A DNA stretch of 64,000 bases, from assembly GCA_947581795.1 (NCBI GenBank), contig CANPVS010000001.1, forward strand, positions 163,953-227,952. The letters are read 5' to 3'. The notes under the pieces are model-generated. The model ran no database searches and was not told the origin of the DNA. It saw only the letters and a list, made by a program, of their open reading frames with translations. Shown here one piece after another: positions 8,016-16,863 of the stretch. The position numbers and the translations under genes are program-made. Positions within the stretch are counted from its first letter, which is position 1, and the number at the start of each line of letters is the position of its first letter. This stretch comes from an uncultured Oscillospiraceae bacterium (lineage in GTDB: Bacteria > Bacillota > Clostridia > Oscillospirales > Oscillospiraceae).

Positions 8016-9398
8016 ATGGGAAAGGCCACAGGCTTTATGGAATACAGGCGGGCGGAGCGGCCCGTCTATGACCCGGCGGCCCGGACGGCGGATTTCGCCG
8101 AGTTCCACGGGGACCTGACCGAGGCGGAGCGCCAGGTCCAGGGGGCCCGGTGCATGAACTGCGGCGTGCCCTTCTGCCAGTCCGACTACGGCTGTCCGCT
8201 GCACAACCTCATCCCCGAGTGGAACGACGAGATCTTCCACGGCAACTGGCAGCACGCCCTGGACCGGCTTTTGAAGACCAACGGCTTCCCCGAGTTCACC
8301 GGCCGGGTGTGCCCGGCCCTGTGCGAGTCCGCCTGCGTGTGCGGCCTCTATGGGGACGCGCCCATATCCGTGAAGGACAACGAGCTGGCCATCATCGAGT
8401 ATGGCTACGCCCACGGCCTGGTGAAGCCCCGGATCCCCGAGGTGCACACCGGCAAAAAGGTGGCCGTGGTGGGCTCCGGCCCGGCGGGCCTCGCCGCGGC
8501 GGACCTATTGAACCAGCGGGGCCACTCCGTCACCGTCCTGGAGCGGGACGACAGGGTGGGGGGACTTCTCATGTACGGCATCCCCAATATGAAGCTGGAA
8601 AAGTCCGTGGTGGACCGGCGCATTTTGCGCATGGAGACCGAGGGCATCACCTTCCTCACCGGCACGGACGCCGCGTCCCTCGCGGACCGGCTCATGGCGG
8701 AATACGACGCGGTGGTCCTGTGCTGCGGCGCCCGGAACGCCCGGGACGTGGAGGTGGAGGGCCGCGAGGCCAAGGGCATCTACCAGGCCCTGGACTATCT
8801 CACCGAGAGCACCCGGGCCCTGCTGGACGGCCGGGACAGCGGCATCACCGCCAAGGGCAAAGACGTGGTGGTCATCGGCAACGGCGACACCGCCACCGAC
8901 TGCGTGGCCACCGCCATCCGCCAGGGGGCGGCCTCCGTCACCCAGCTGGTGCGGAAGGCGGCGGCCTCCCCGGCGAAGGTCTGGCCCTACCATGTCCGCT
9001 CGGGCAAGCCTGACTACGGCCAGGAGGAGGCTCTCGCCAGGTTCGGGAAGGACCCCCGGGTCTATAAGACCGTAGCGAAAAAGCTGGTGACCGGCGAGGA
9101 CGGCCAGCTCACCGCCGTCGTCGTGGACACGGACGGGAAGGAGCAGACCCTGCCCGCGGGGCTCATCCTCATCGCGGCGGGCTTCACCGGGGCGGAGGCG
9201 CCTTTGGCGGAGGCCTTCGGCCTGGAGCTGGACGGCAAAGGCCGTCTGGGCGGCGCGGACCACCGTACCTCCAACGAGAAGATATTCGCCGCCGGCGACA
9301 TGCGCAAAGGCGCGTCCCTGGTGGCCACGGCTATCGCCGACGGCCGGGCCTGCGCCAAGGCGGTGGACCAGTTCCTGGAGGGCTACACCAACCTGTAA
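8016..9398 (+). CDS. gltD: Glutamate synthase small subunit
   Basis: 460 aa, typical for GltD. It passes electrons from NAD(P)H through FAD and two 4Fe-4S clusters to the large subunit. The N-terminal ferredoxin-like helical domain carries the cysteines CMNCGVPFC, GCPLHN and CPALCESACVCG (about residues 45-110). The FAD Rossmann motif GSGPAGLAAADLL lies near residue 153 and the NAD(P) motif IGNGDTATD near residue 289. It starts 3 bases after the gltB stop and is clearly co-translated. Transcription ends at the hairpin at 9414-9440. Confidence 0.98.
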   Translation: MGKATGFMEYRRAERPVYDPAARTADFAEFHGDLTEAERQVQGARCMNCGVPFCQSDYGCPLHNLIPEWNDEIFHGNWQHALDRLLKTNGFPEFTGRVCPALCESACVCGLYGDAPISVKDNELAIIEYGYAHGLVKPRIPEVHTGKKVAVVGSGPAGLAAADLLNQRGHSVTVLERDDRVGGLLMYGIPNMKLEKSVVDRRILRMETEGITFLTGTDAASLADRLMAEYDAVVLCCGARNARDVEVEGREAKGIYQALDYLTESTRALLDGRDSGITAKGKDVVVIGNGDTATDCVATAIRQGAASVTQLVRKAAASPAKVWPYHVRSGKPDYGQEEALARFGKDPRVYKTVAKKLVTGEDGQLTAVVVDTDGKEQTLPAGLILIAAGFTGAEAPLAEAFGLELDGKGRLGGADHRTSNEKIFAAGDMRKGASLVATAIADGRACAKAVDQFLEGYTNL

Positions 9399-9413
9399 AA
9401 GCAGCTTATTCAC

Positions 9414-9440
9414 AGCCCCGGAGGCAAGACCTCCGGGGCT
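9414..9440 (+). terminator. Terminator of gltBD
   Basis: Stem AGCCCCGGAGG / CCTCCGGGGCT with loop CAAGA, followed by TTCCTACTTTTTT. Confidence 0.9.
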
Positions 9441-9474
9441 TTCCTACTTTTTTAGGGGGAAAACCATAAATTGA

Positions 9475-9503
9475 TTGCAATCTGATACAAGTGATACTAT
9501 AAT
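9475..9503 (+). promoter_or_regulatory. Promoter of the amino-acid ABC operon
   Basis: TTGCAA (9475-9480) and a perfect TATAAT (9498-9503) with a 17-base spacer, 48 bases upstream of the permease start. Confidence 0.75.
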
Positions 9504-9550
9504 AGTAAAGCGTCCGCGGCGCGGACGAGACCAGAAAACGGAGACTTATC

Positions 9551-10234
9551 TTGAGCGAACGGGTATTGAACATCCTCATAACGTCCTTCCCCCGCATCCT
9601 GGGCCAGGGGCTGCTGGTGACCATCCCTTTGACGGCCATATCCTTTGCCCTGGCGCTGGTGATCGCGGTCATCTGCGCCATGGTCCAGATCGCGGACGTG
9701 AAGGGCCTGAAACAGATCGTCCGGTTCTACATCTGGATCATACGGGGCACGCCCCTGCTGGTGCAGCTGTACCTCGTGTACTTTGGCCTTCCCGACCTCG
9801 GCATCGCATTGCCTGCGTTCCCCTGCGCGGTGGCGGTGTTCGCTCTGAACGAGGGGGCCTACTGCGCCGAGACGGTCCGGGCCTCCATCGAGGCGGTGCC
9901 CAGGGGCCAGATGGAGGCGGGCTACTGCGTGGGAATGAGCTACATACAGATCATGCGCCGCATCGTCCTGCCCCAGGCCTTCCGCACCGCCTTCCCGCCC
10001 CTGTCGAACTCCCTCATCAGCATGGTGAAGGACACCTCCCTCGCAGCCAACATCACCGTGACGGAGATGTTTATGACCACCCAGCGGGTGGCGGGGCGCA
10101 CATACGAGCACCTGGCGCTGTACGCCGAGGTGGCCCTCATCTATCTCATCTTCTGCACGGTCATCACCTGGCTGCAGCGGCTGGGGGAGAAGAAGCTGAA
10201 CGCCATGAACGGGGGGAATGTGATCCGTGCTTGA
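9551..10234 (+). CDS. Amino-acid ABC transporter permease (GlnP/HisM family)
   Basis: 227 aa integral membrane protein with about five membrane spans. Near residues 60-75 it has WIIRGTPLLVQL, the signature of polar amino-acid permeases, and the EAA loop appears as EAVPRGQMEAGYCVGMS followed by PQAFR. It starts with TTG, preceded by GGAG, in an operon with its ATPase (8-base overlap) and binding protein. The substrate is likely a polar amino acid; cystine, glutamine and others cannot be told apart. Confidence 0.92.
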   Translation: MSERVLNILITSFPRILGQGLLVTIPLTAISFALALVIAVICAMVQIADVKGLKQIVRFYIWIIRGTPLLVQLYLVYFGLPDLGIALPAFPCAVAVFALNEGAYCAETVRASIEAVPRGQMEAGYCVGMSYIQIMRRIVLPQAFRTAFPPLSNSLISMVKDTSLAANITVTEMFMTTQRVAGRTYEHLALYAEVALIYLIFCTVITWLQRLGEKKLNAMNGGNVIRA

Positions 10235-10976
10235 GGTGAAGGGACTGCGTAAGAGCTTCGGCGGCAGCGAGATACTGAAGGGCGTGGACCTCTCCATCGG
10301 CAAGGGCGACGTGCTGGCGGTGCTGGGCCCCTCCGGCGGCGGCAAGACCACTCTCCTGCGGTGCCTCAACTACCTGGAGCGGGCCGACGCCGGGACCATG
10401 ACTTTCCTGGACCGGACCATGGATATGCCTACCCTCTCCCGGAAGGATGTGGCCGCCTACCGGCGGCACACGGCCTTCGTGTTCCAGAGCTTCAACCTAT
10501 TTGCCAACAAGACCGCGCTGCAAAACGTCACAGAGGGCCTCATCGTGGCCCGGAAAATGCCGAAGCGGGAGGCGGAGGAGCGGGCCATGGCCGCCCTGGA
10601 GCGGGTGGGCCTGGCCGACAAGGGCAGCGCCTATCCCAGTCAGCTCTCCGGCGGCCAGCAGCAGCGGGTGGCCATCGCCCGGGCCGTGGCCGGGCAGCCG
10701 GATGTGATATTCTTCGACGAACCTACCAGCGCCCTGGACCCGGAACTCATCGGCGGGGTGCTGGACGTGATACGCGCCCTGGCGGAGGACGGCATGACCA
10801 TGATCGTGGTGACCCACGAGATCAACTTCGCCAGGAATGTGTCCACCCGCGTCCTCTTTATGGACGGGGGCAAGGCCCTGGCGGAGGAGCCCACGGCGGC
10901 GTTTTTCCAAGAGCAGAAATTGGAGCGGGTCCAAAGCTTTCTCCGCTCCCTGGACAGAAAGGAAGGAGAACTATGA
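10227..10976 (+). CDS. Amino-acid ABC transporter ATP-binding protein (GlnQ family)
   Basis: 249 aa cytoplasmic ATPase. Walker A is GPSGGGKTT (about residue 34), the Q-loop FQSFNLF, the signature LSGGQQQR, Walker B VIFFDEP and the H-loop VVTHE. It starts at GTG inside the end of the permease gene, and its stop overlaps the start of the binding-protein gene as ATGA, so the three genes are translationally coupled. It powers import of the amino acid bound by the next gene product. Confidence 0.95.
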   Translation: MLEVKGLRKSFGGSEILKGVDLSIGKGDVLAVLGPSGGGKTTLLRCLNYLERADAGTMTFLDRTMDMPTLSRKDVAAYRRHTAFVFQSFNLFANKTALQNVTEGLIVARKMPKREAEERAMAALERVGLADKGSAYPSQLSGGQQQRVAIARAVAGQPDVIFFDEPTSALDPELIGGVLDVIRALAEDGMTMIVVTHEINFARNVSTRVLFMDGGKALAEEPTAAFFQEQKLERVQSFLRSLDRKEGEL

Positions 10977-11794
10977 AGAAACTTATGGCTATGCTCTGCC
11001 TCGCGGCCCTGTGCCTGGGGCTGCTGGGCGGGAGCGCTCTCGCGGCAGACGACGACCTGCTGGCCGCCATCCAGGACAAGGGCGAGCTGGTCATCGCCAT
11101 GGAGGGCACCTGGTCCCCCTGGACCTACCATGACGAGGACGACGTGCTTGTTGGCTACGACGTGGAGGTGGGCCGGTGCATCGCCGAGCACCTGGGCGTG
11201 GAGGCCAAATTCGTGGAGAGCGAGTGGAGCGGCCTGTTCGCCGGGCTGGATTCCGGCCGTTACGACCTGGTCATCAACGGCGTGGACATCACCGACGAGC
11301 GCAGCGAGAAGTACGACTTCACCGACCCCTACGCCTACGACCGCACGGCGCTGGTGGTCCGCGAGGACAACATCGATATTACTTCTTTTGAGGACTTGAA
11401 GGGTAAAACAACGTCCAACAGCATCGGCAGCACCTATATGGAGCTGGCGGAGGACTACGGCGCCACCTGCGAAGGGGTGGAGTCCCTGGGCGAGACCATG
11501 CAGATGGTCCAGGCCGGCCGTGTGGACGCCACGCTGAACGCGGAGTCCTCCGTGGCCGACTACTTCAACGCCCAGCCCGACGCGCCGCTGAAGATCGTCG
11601 CCTATACGGCTGAGGCCAACCGCATCGCCATCCCCATGCGCAAGGGTGCCGAGACCGCCAGCCTGATGGACGCGGTGAACGAGGCTATCGCCGCCATGCG
11701 GGAGGACGGGACGCTGGCAGAGCTGAGCGAAAAGTACTTCGGTGCCGACATCACCGCCGACCCGGCGGCCAGCCCCGCTCCGGCGGAGAAGTAA
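10973..11794 (+). CDS. Extracellular amino-acid-binding protein of the ABC transporter
   Basis: 273 aa. Signal peptide MKKLMAMLCLAALCLGLLGG ends in SALA-AD. No lipobox Cys follows, so it is predicted to be cut by signal peptidase I and released rather than lipid-anchored, which is unusual for a monoderm ABC binding protein. The rest is a type II periplasmic binding fold of the SBP_bac_3 family: GYDVEVGRCIAEHLG, WSGLFAGLDSGRYDLVINGV and DFTDPYAYDRTALVV. AAGGAGAA precedes the start, and the ATG overlaps the ATPase stop. The tail after residue 262 is low complexity (PAASPAPAEK). Confidence 0.93.
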   Translation: MKKLMAMLCLAALCLGLLGGSALAADDDLLAAIQDKGELVIAMEGTWSPWTYHDEDDVLVGYDVEVGRCIAEHLGVEAKFVESEWSGLFAGLDSGRYDLVINGVDITDERSEKYDFTDPYAYDRTALVVREDNIDITSFEDLKGKTTSNSIGSTYMELAEDYGATCEGVESLGETMQMVQAGRVDATLNAESSVADYFNAQPDAPLKIVAYTAEANRIAIPMRKGAETASLMDAVNEAIAAMREDGTLAELSEKYFGADITADPAASPAPAEK

Positions 11795-11807
11795 AAGGAG
11801 AACGGCT

Positions 11808-12857
11808 ATGAAAAAGATCGCTGTACTGTTTCTGTGCCTTACGCTCCTGCTCTCGGGCTGCGCCGTGAGCTCCATCGCGCCGGGCGAGGCGGGCGTGCGC
11901 TACGGCCTGGGCGGCCTGTGGGCGTCCGTGGACGGCGAGCCCGCCCTGGACCTTTCCGACATGAACGTCGTGGTGGAGACGGCGAAGAACGACACCACCA
12001 CCGGCGCGCGGCTGTATTTTGAAAATGAGGGCGAGATGTTCGCCGAGCTCATCGTCACCGCGGACAGCGAGCGGGTGGCCATCGTGGCCAACGGCCGGTC
12101 CAGCGGCACGAAGGTCTATACCGTCACGGACCCGGACACGGTCCAGGCGGTGGCGGAGGCCATCGACGGACTGATCGCTGAGCCCCTGCCCGACTTCGAG
12201 AATATGACCGACGAGGAGTGGGAGGCCTATATGGCCCAGCTGGAGGAGCAATTGGGCGACGAGCTGCCCGAGGAGCCCGAGATGAGCGAGGAGGAGATGC
12301 AGGCCGCCATGGAACAGGCGGAGCAGATGTCCGCGCTCATGGAAAAGTGCCTCACTGAGGCAGAGCCCAGGGAGATCAACGGCGAGACCTATGAGGGCAT
12401 GGACCTGCGCTTCACCGAGGAGAACGTGGCCGAACTGCTGCGCATCCGGGATATGGAGGGCGCGGCTCAGTCCCTGGAGGAGGGCGGCCTGGGCATCAAC
12501 GTCATCGGCGGCCTGTACAGCGGCCCGACGGGCGGCACCTATGTGGAGCTGACCATGGGGCTGGATATCCCCGGCACCGGCCTTGTGGGCGTGCATCTGA
12601 CGGCGGACGGGACCGTGGACGGCGTCTCCACCATCGGTGTGGACGTGTCCGGGAACGGCGAGGAGGTCGCCAGCTTCGGCGTGGACCTGCTGGGCGGCGG
12701 CGTGAAGGACGCCCCCTGGCTGGAGGTGGACCTGTCCGAGGCCGCGGACCTCACCGGCATGACCGGGGAGGAGCTGGAGACCGAGGTCCTGACCCTCCTG
12801 GGCAGCCTGTTCGGTCAGGCGCTGGCGGGCTTCGCTATCGCCGCCGCCAACGGCTGA
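11808..12857 (+). CDS. Lipoprotein of unknown function, last gene of the ABC operon
   Basis: 349 aa. Signal sequence with lipobox LLSGC (Cys near residue 17), so it is membrane-anchored on the outside. Residues about 130-185 are very acidic, with Glu/Met-rich helices (EEEMQAAMEQAEQM). The C-terminal half is glycine-rich with beta-strand character and a repeated pattern of short GVD/GVH turns. AAGGAGAA lies 7 bases before the ATG, 13 bases after the binding-protein stop, so it is very likely co-transcribed. No family was recognised. Its position suggests a surface role linked to the transporter, perhaps holding the unanchored binding protein, but that is only inference. Confidence 0.8.
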   Translation: MKKIAVLFLCLTLLLSGCAVSSIAPGEAGVRYGLGGLWASVDGEPALDLSDMNVVVETAKNDTTTGARLYFENEGEMFAELIVTADSERVAIVANGRSSGTKVYTVTDPDTVQAVAEAIDGLIAEPLPDFENMTDEEWEAYMAQLEEQLGDELPEEPEMSEEEMQAAMEQAEQMSALMEKCLTEAEPREINGETYEGMDLRFTEENVAELLRIRDMEGAAQSLEEGGLGINVIGGLYSGPTGGTYVELTMGLDIPGTGLVGVHLTADGTVDGVSTIGVDVSGNGEEVASFGVDLLGGGVKDAPWLEVDLSEAADLTGMTGEELETEVLTLLGSLFGQALAGFAIAAANG

Positions 12858-12878
12858 GATCAGCTTTAAATGAAACAG

Positions 12879-12906
12879 CCGGGAGAGGACTTGCATCCTC
12901 TCCCGG
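12879..12906. terminator. Bidirectional terminator between convergent genes
   Basis: Stem CCGGGAGAGGA / TCCTCTCCCGG with loop CTTGCA, followed by TTTATATTTG on the plus strand. It serves the ABC operon and the convergent surface-protein gene. Confidence 0.85.
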
Positions 12907-12922
12907 TTTATATTTGTTCGGT

Positions 12923-15316
12923 TCAGGGGTTCAGGCAGTGGCCCTGGGCGTCGAAGGTGTAGCTCCTGCTCCCTATCTTGTAGGTGCCGCCCGCGTAGGC
13001 GCGGCCATAGAACCCGTTGTGGTTCGGGTCGAAGTAGTACCAGGTGCCGTCTATATGCTTCCACCCGGTCATCACGTGCCCGTAGGTGCCATCGTGGGCC
13101 TCGCTGAAGTAGTAAAGCCCGTCGTCCGACCGGCCCAGGGCTATCCGGGTCAGACCCTCGTACATCTTCCCGTCCGGGCCCATGAAGTACCACACCTTGG
13201 CGTCATACAGCCAGGCGTTGGCCACCATCTTGCCCTGGGGCCACTTCCCCGCCTTGTTGAAATAGTACCACGTGCCGTTGATGTACTGCCAGCCGGTCAT
13301 CATCCGGCCGTAGGAACCGTCGTGCTTCTCGTTGAAGTAGTACCAGCCGTCGTCCGACCGGCCCAGGGCTATCTGGTCAAAGCCCTCCTTCATCCGCCCA
13401 TCCGGGTCCAGGAAGTACCACGCGCCGTCATACAGCCACTTGTCGTGGAGCATCGCGCCGCTCTTCTTGTCGAAGTAGTACCAGCCGTCGTCAATGACCT
13501 TCCAACCGGTGACCATGGCGCCGTTGTCGTTCAGATAATAGCGCTGTCCCTTATCCGTGACCCAGTCGGATGCGACCATGGCGCCGTCTTTATAGTAGCG
13601 CCAGGCGCCGGATTCCCATTGCCAGCCGTTTTTCTGGTCCGGCCTCTGTGCGGCGGGGTCCGGGAGCGAAGGCTGTGCGGGCCTGGTGGGCGTGCTCTCG
13701 CTGTATTTCACGCCCATCTTGGCGGCATACTGCCGGGCCGTGCCCTTTCCGGTCCCGTAGACGGTGACCGTGTTAAACAGCTCATCCTCCCCGTAGGTGA
13801 AGGCGGCCCCGTCGATGATCAGGTCCTTCAGGCTCCGGCACTCGGCAAAAGCGTAATCGCCTATGGAGGTGACGGTGGACGGAACGACCACCGCCGTCAG
13901 GCCCACACACGCCCGGAAGCAGCCGGCGCCGATGGACGTGACGCCCTTGGGGATGGTCACGCTGGAGAGGGAACTGCAGCCGAAGAACGTCCGGTCCGGC
14001 AGGGCCGTGACGCTGGAGGGGATGGACACGCTTTCAAGGTCGGCGCAGCTCAAAAACGCCTCGTCGCCGATGGACGTGACACCCTCGGGGATGGCCGCGC
14101 TCCGCAAACCGGAGGAGGCAAAGGCCCGCTCGCCAATGGAGCGGACACGGTCGGGGATGGTCACATCGGTGACGTCCCCGCGGTCAAAAAAGGCTCGGTC
14201 GCCGATGGACGTGACGCCGCTGGGGATGGTCACGCTGCCGCCGGGGCCCTGGTACTCCAGCAGAACGCCGTTCTCTATCACAAAGCTGCCCTTGGCCGCC
14301 AGCCAGGGGGTGTTGGAGAAAGCGTGGTCATACTGCTTTTGTACGGTGCCCAGGAAAGTCACGGTGGAGAGGTTGGTGCAGTCGGCGAAGGCATACTCCC
14401 CGATGGTCTTCACCGAGGCGGGAATGGTCACGCTCGCCGGGGTCGCGCAGCCCTCAAAGGCGCTGTGGTTGATCGTGACCACGGTGCTGGGGATGGGAAA
14501 GCTCCGAAGGCTGGCACAGCCCGCAAACGCGCGGCTGCCGATGAGGGTGATCTTTGACTGGCTGGGGCAGGAGACCGTCTGAAGAGCCACGCACTTGGCG
14601 AACAGGCCCGGCTGGATCGAGGTCATCCCGGCGGAGAGGCCGGCTTTTGTCAAGCTGCCGCAATAGGCGAAGGCGTCATGCTCCACGCTGGTCACGGTGT
14701 GGGGGATGGTGATGGACGTCAGAGCGCCGCACTCGGAAAACGCCTGGGCGCCGATGGTCTTCAGACCCGTGGGCAGACTGATGGACGTGAGGCTCCGGCA
14801 CTGCTCAAAGGCGCCGCCGCCGATGCTCGTCACAGTGGACGGGATGGAGACGCTGGTGAGTTCGGTACACCGGGAGAAGGCGTAGCCGCCGATCTTCGTG
14901 ACGCCGCTGTTGATCACCACAGTCGTTATGGGCTGCCCATTCCACGGAGCGCATGTTATGCTGTCGCCGGAACTGTAATCGCGCATCTCGCCACTGCCGC
15001 TGATGGTGAGTACGCTGCCGGTCAGGTCCCAGGTCACCCCACTGCCGCAGGTGCCGGAGGAGATGATCAGCGGCTCGTCCGCCGGCTCCTCCCCGGGCGC
15101 GGCGTATGTTTCGTCCTCAGGGGAGGCGAGAAGCGCCGGCGCCGCGTCCGATCCCTCTGTCTCAGGAGATTCCTCCACCGGGCCGGCAGGGGCCTCCTCT
15201 TCGATGGGGCTGACAGGCGCTTCACCCTCAAAGCCGTCCTCTGCCGCCAACGCGGGGACCGTCAGGCTGAAGATCATGGCCAAGGCGAGCAGCGCGCAAG
15301 TGATCCGTTTTTTCAT
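12923..15316 (-). CDS. Secreted surface protein: BspA-type leucine-rich repeats plus wall-binding repeats
   Basis: 797 aa. Signal peptide MKKRITCALLALAMIFSL ends near PALA-AE, followed by an acidic Pro/Glu-rich linker to about residue 80. Residues about 90-500 are BspA/LRR_5 repeats of about 23 residues (pattern SIPSTVTSIGGGAFEQCRSL). Residues about 550-797 are repeats of the cell-wall/choline-binding type with GWYYFD, GTWYYFNKAGKW and MTGWQYINGTWYYF motifs. It is likely held non-covalently on the cell wall and used for adhesion or protein binding. It has its own promoter. Some neighbouring wall repeats are nearly identical at DNA level, so copy number may vary. Confidence 0.93.
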   Translation of the reverse strand: MKKRITCALLALAMIFSLTVPALAAEDGFEGEAPVSPIEEEAPAGPVEESPETEGSDAAPALLASPEDETYAAPGEEPADEPLIISSGTCGSGVTWDLTGSVLTISGSGEMRDYSSGDSITCAPWNGQPITTVVINSGVTKIGGYAFSRCTELTSVSIPSTVTSIGGGAFEQCRSLTSISLPTGLKTIGAQAFSECGALTSITIPHTVTSVEHDAFAYCGSLTKAGLSAGMTSIQPGLFAKCVALQTVSCPSQSKITLIGSRAFAGCASLRSFPIPSTVVTINHSAFEGCATPASVTIPASVKTIGEYAFADCTNLSTVTFLGTVQKQYDHAFSNTPWLAAKGSFVIENGVLLEYQGPGGSVTIPSGVTSIGDRAFFDRGDVTDVTIPDRVRSIGERAFASSGLRSAAIPEGVTSIGDEAFLSCADLESVSIPSSVTALPDRTFFGCSSLSSVTIPKGVTSIGAGCFRACVGLTAVVVPSTVTSIGDYAFAECRSLKDLIIDGAAFTYGEDELFNTVTVYGTGKGTARQYAAKMGVKYSESTPTRPAQPSLPDPAAQRPDQKNGWQWESGAWRYYKDGAMVASDWVTDKGQRYYLNDNGAMVTGWKVIDDGWYYFDKKSGAMLHDKWLYDGAWYFLDPDGRMKEGFDQIALGRSDDGWYYFNEKHDGSYGRMMTGWQYINGTWYYFNKAGKWPQGKMVANAWLYDAKVWYFMGPDGKMYEGLTRIALGRSDDGLYYFSEAHDGTYGHVMTGWKHIDGTWYYFDPNHNGFYGRAYAGGTYKIGSRSYTFDAQGHCLNP

Positions 15317-15397
15317 CTCTATCCTCCTTTGGGGCAGGCAATAAGGCGCATGTCACCCTGCTTTCTGTGTGATGCGATATATTGAAATATGTTTGAT

Positions 15398-15426
15398 ATG
15401 ATACTATAGATTTCGACCTTTTTCAA
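15398..15426 (-). promoter_or_regulatory. Promoter of the LRR surface-protein gene
   Basis: Minus-strand TTGAAA (15426-15421) and TATCAT (15403-15398) with a 17-base spacer, about 80 bases before the start codon. Confidence 0.6.
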
Positions 15427-15520
15427 GGAATTAGTTTTTGGTAAGCGCCCCATAAGCGGCATGGCCCGGGCCATTTTGCCGGGAAAATTTTCTGTCACAG
15501 GTGCAAAACACGCATTATTA

Positions 15521-15529
15521 TGTTATAAT
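15521..15529 (+). promoter_or_regulatory. Extended -10 promoter of the CLC gene
   Basis: TGTTATAAT is an extended -10 element with no good -35. Transcription would begin about 35 bases before the start codon, which leaves no room for a fluoride riboswitch. Confidence 0.5.
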
Positions 15530-15571
15530 ACCTCCTTGCTATTAAAGAACACGGGATACCGGGAGGACGAT

Positions 15572-16834
15572 TTGGAGCGGCTCAAGGAGACAATGAAGCG
15601 GGTGGCCTACGGGCTGGGCTCGTTTATCAAATGGGGCCTGCTGGCCACGCTGAGCGGTGTGGTGGTGGGCGCGGCGGCCGTGGCCTTCCACTGGTGCATC
15701 GGCACGGCGTCGGCCCTGCGGACCATGTATCCCTGGCTCATATGGCTGCTGCCGGTGTGCGGTGTGGCAGTGGTGTGGCTCTACAATGTCTGCGGCATGG
15801 CGGACTACCGGGGCACCAACGCCATCATCACGGCAGTGCGGGACGGGGAATCCGTGCCCCTTCGCATGGCGCCGCTCATCTTCGTCTCCACGGTGATGAC
15901 CCACCTGGTGGGCGGCTCCGCGGGCCGGGAGGGCGCGGCGCTGCAGCTGGGCGGCTCCATGGCCGGCTGGGCCGGAAGAGTGCTCCATCTGGATGAGAAG
16001 GACGAGCGCGTCATGGTCATGTGCGGCATGGCCGCGGCTTTTTCCGCCCTGTTCGGAACCCCCATCACGGCGGCCATCTTCGCCTTGGAGGTGGTGAGCG
16101 TGGGGGTCATGTACTACGCCGCCATCGTGCCCTGTCTCATCGCCTCCGTGAGCGGGCTCATCCTGGCCCAGGCGTTGGGGCTTCACGGTCTCGTGGGCTA
16201 CGCCGCCGGGGAGATACCGGCCCTCACGGGCGTGAGCATGGCCCAGAGCGTGGGTCTCGGCGTGCTGTGCGCGGCGGTGTCCGTCCTCTTCTGCGAGGTC
16301 ATGCACGTGGGCGGCGCCCTCTATAAAAAATACATACCCAACACCCTGGTCCGGGGCGCCGTGGGCGGCGCGCTGGTGCTGGGGCTGCTGCTGGTCATCC
16401 CCGACAGCTGGCTCTACATGGGCGCGGGGGACGAGCTCATCCGAAAGCTCCTGGGGGGCCAGACCATATGGTACGCCTTCCTGGTGAAGTTGGTGCTGAC
16501 GGCCCTGACCATGGGGGCGGGCTTCCGGGGCGGCGAGATCGTCCCCGCCATGTGCGTGGGCGCGGCCTTCGGGACCTGGATGGGGCCCATGCTGGGCATG
16601 CCCCACGGCTTCGCCGGGGCGCTTGGCATGGCGGCGGTGTTCTGCGGCGTCACCAACTGCCCGGTCACGTCCATGCTCCTGAGCTACGAGCTGTTCGGAG
16701 GGCAGGGCGTGGTGCTGTTCGCCCTGGGCTGCGCCGTGAGCTACATGCTCTCCGGCTACTACGGCCTCTACAGCGAGCAGAAGATCGTCTACTCCAAGCT
16801 GCGGGCGGAGTGGATCAACAAGAAAGCGATTTGA
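15572..16834 (+). CDS. CLC-family antiporter, probably fluoride/proton type (CLC-F)
   Basis: 420 aa multi-spanning membrane protein. The second CLC motif is GSAGREGAALQLGGS and the third is GFRGGEIVPAMCVGAAFG. GREGxAxQ and GF(R/K)GGE are hallmarks of the fluoride-exporting CLC-F branch. Chloride CLCs have GxFxP at the third motif, and the canonical GSGIP at the first is replaced here by YRGTNA. TTG is chosen as start because GGGAGG lies 6 bases upstream; an ATG seven codons downstream has a ribosome binding site that is too close. Expected role: resistance to fluoride. A chloride transporter cannot be excluded without a tree. Confidence 0.85.
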   Translation: MERLKETMKRVAYGLGSFIKWGLLATLSGVVVGAAAVAFHWCIGTASALRTMYPWLIWLLPVCGVAVVWLYNVCGMADYRGTNAIITAVRDGESVPLRMAPLIFVSTVMTHLVGGSAGREGAALQLGGSMAGWAGRVLHLDEKDERVMVMCGMAAAFSALFGTPITAAIFALEVVSVGVMYYAAIVPCLIASVSGLILAQALGLHGLVGYAAGEIPALTGVSMAQSVGLGVLCAAVSVLFCEVMHVGGALYKKYIPNTLVRGAVGGALVLGLLLVIPDSWLYMGAGDELIRKLLGGQTIWYAFLVKLVLTALTMGAGFRGGEIVPAMCVGAAFGTWMGPMLGMPHGFAGALGMAAVFCGVTNCPVTSMLLSYELFGGQGVVLFALGCAVSYMLSGYYGLYSEQKIVYSKLRAEWINKKAI

Positions 16835-16863
16835 ATTTTACTTACATAAGAGGAGAAAGCATT

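Noticed and set aside
3438..8447. A 1669-codon open frame on the minus strand opposite gltB
   Set aside because: It mirrors the codon pattern of GC-rich gltB, has His/Gly/Val-rich nonsense composition and no ribosome binding site.
12923..13640. Near-identical DNA repeats as a separate mobile or tandem element
   Set aside because: They are the coding repeats of the wall-binding domain, read in frame, so they belong to the surface protein.
15530..15571. Fluoride (crcB-motif) riboswitch before the CLC gene
   Set aside because: The leader is too short and the expected conserved bases are not seen.
16468..16863. An upstream extension of the ATP-grasp frame
   Set aside because: It overlaps the CLC gene in another frame; the ATG at 16864 has GAGGAG upstream.
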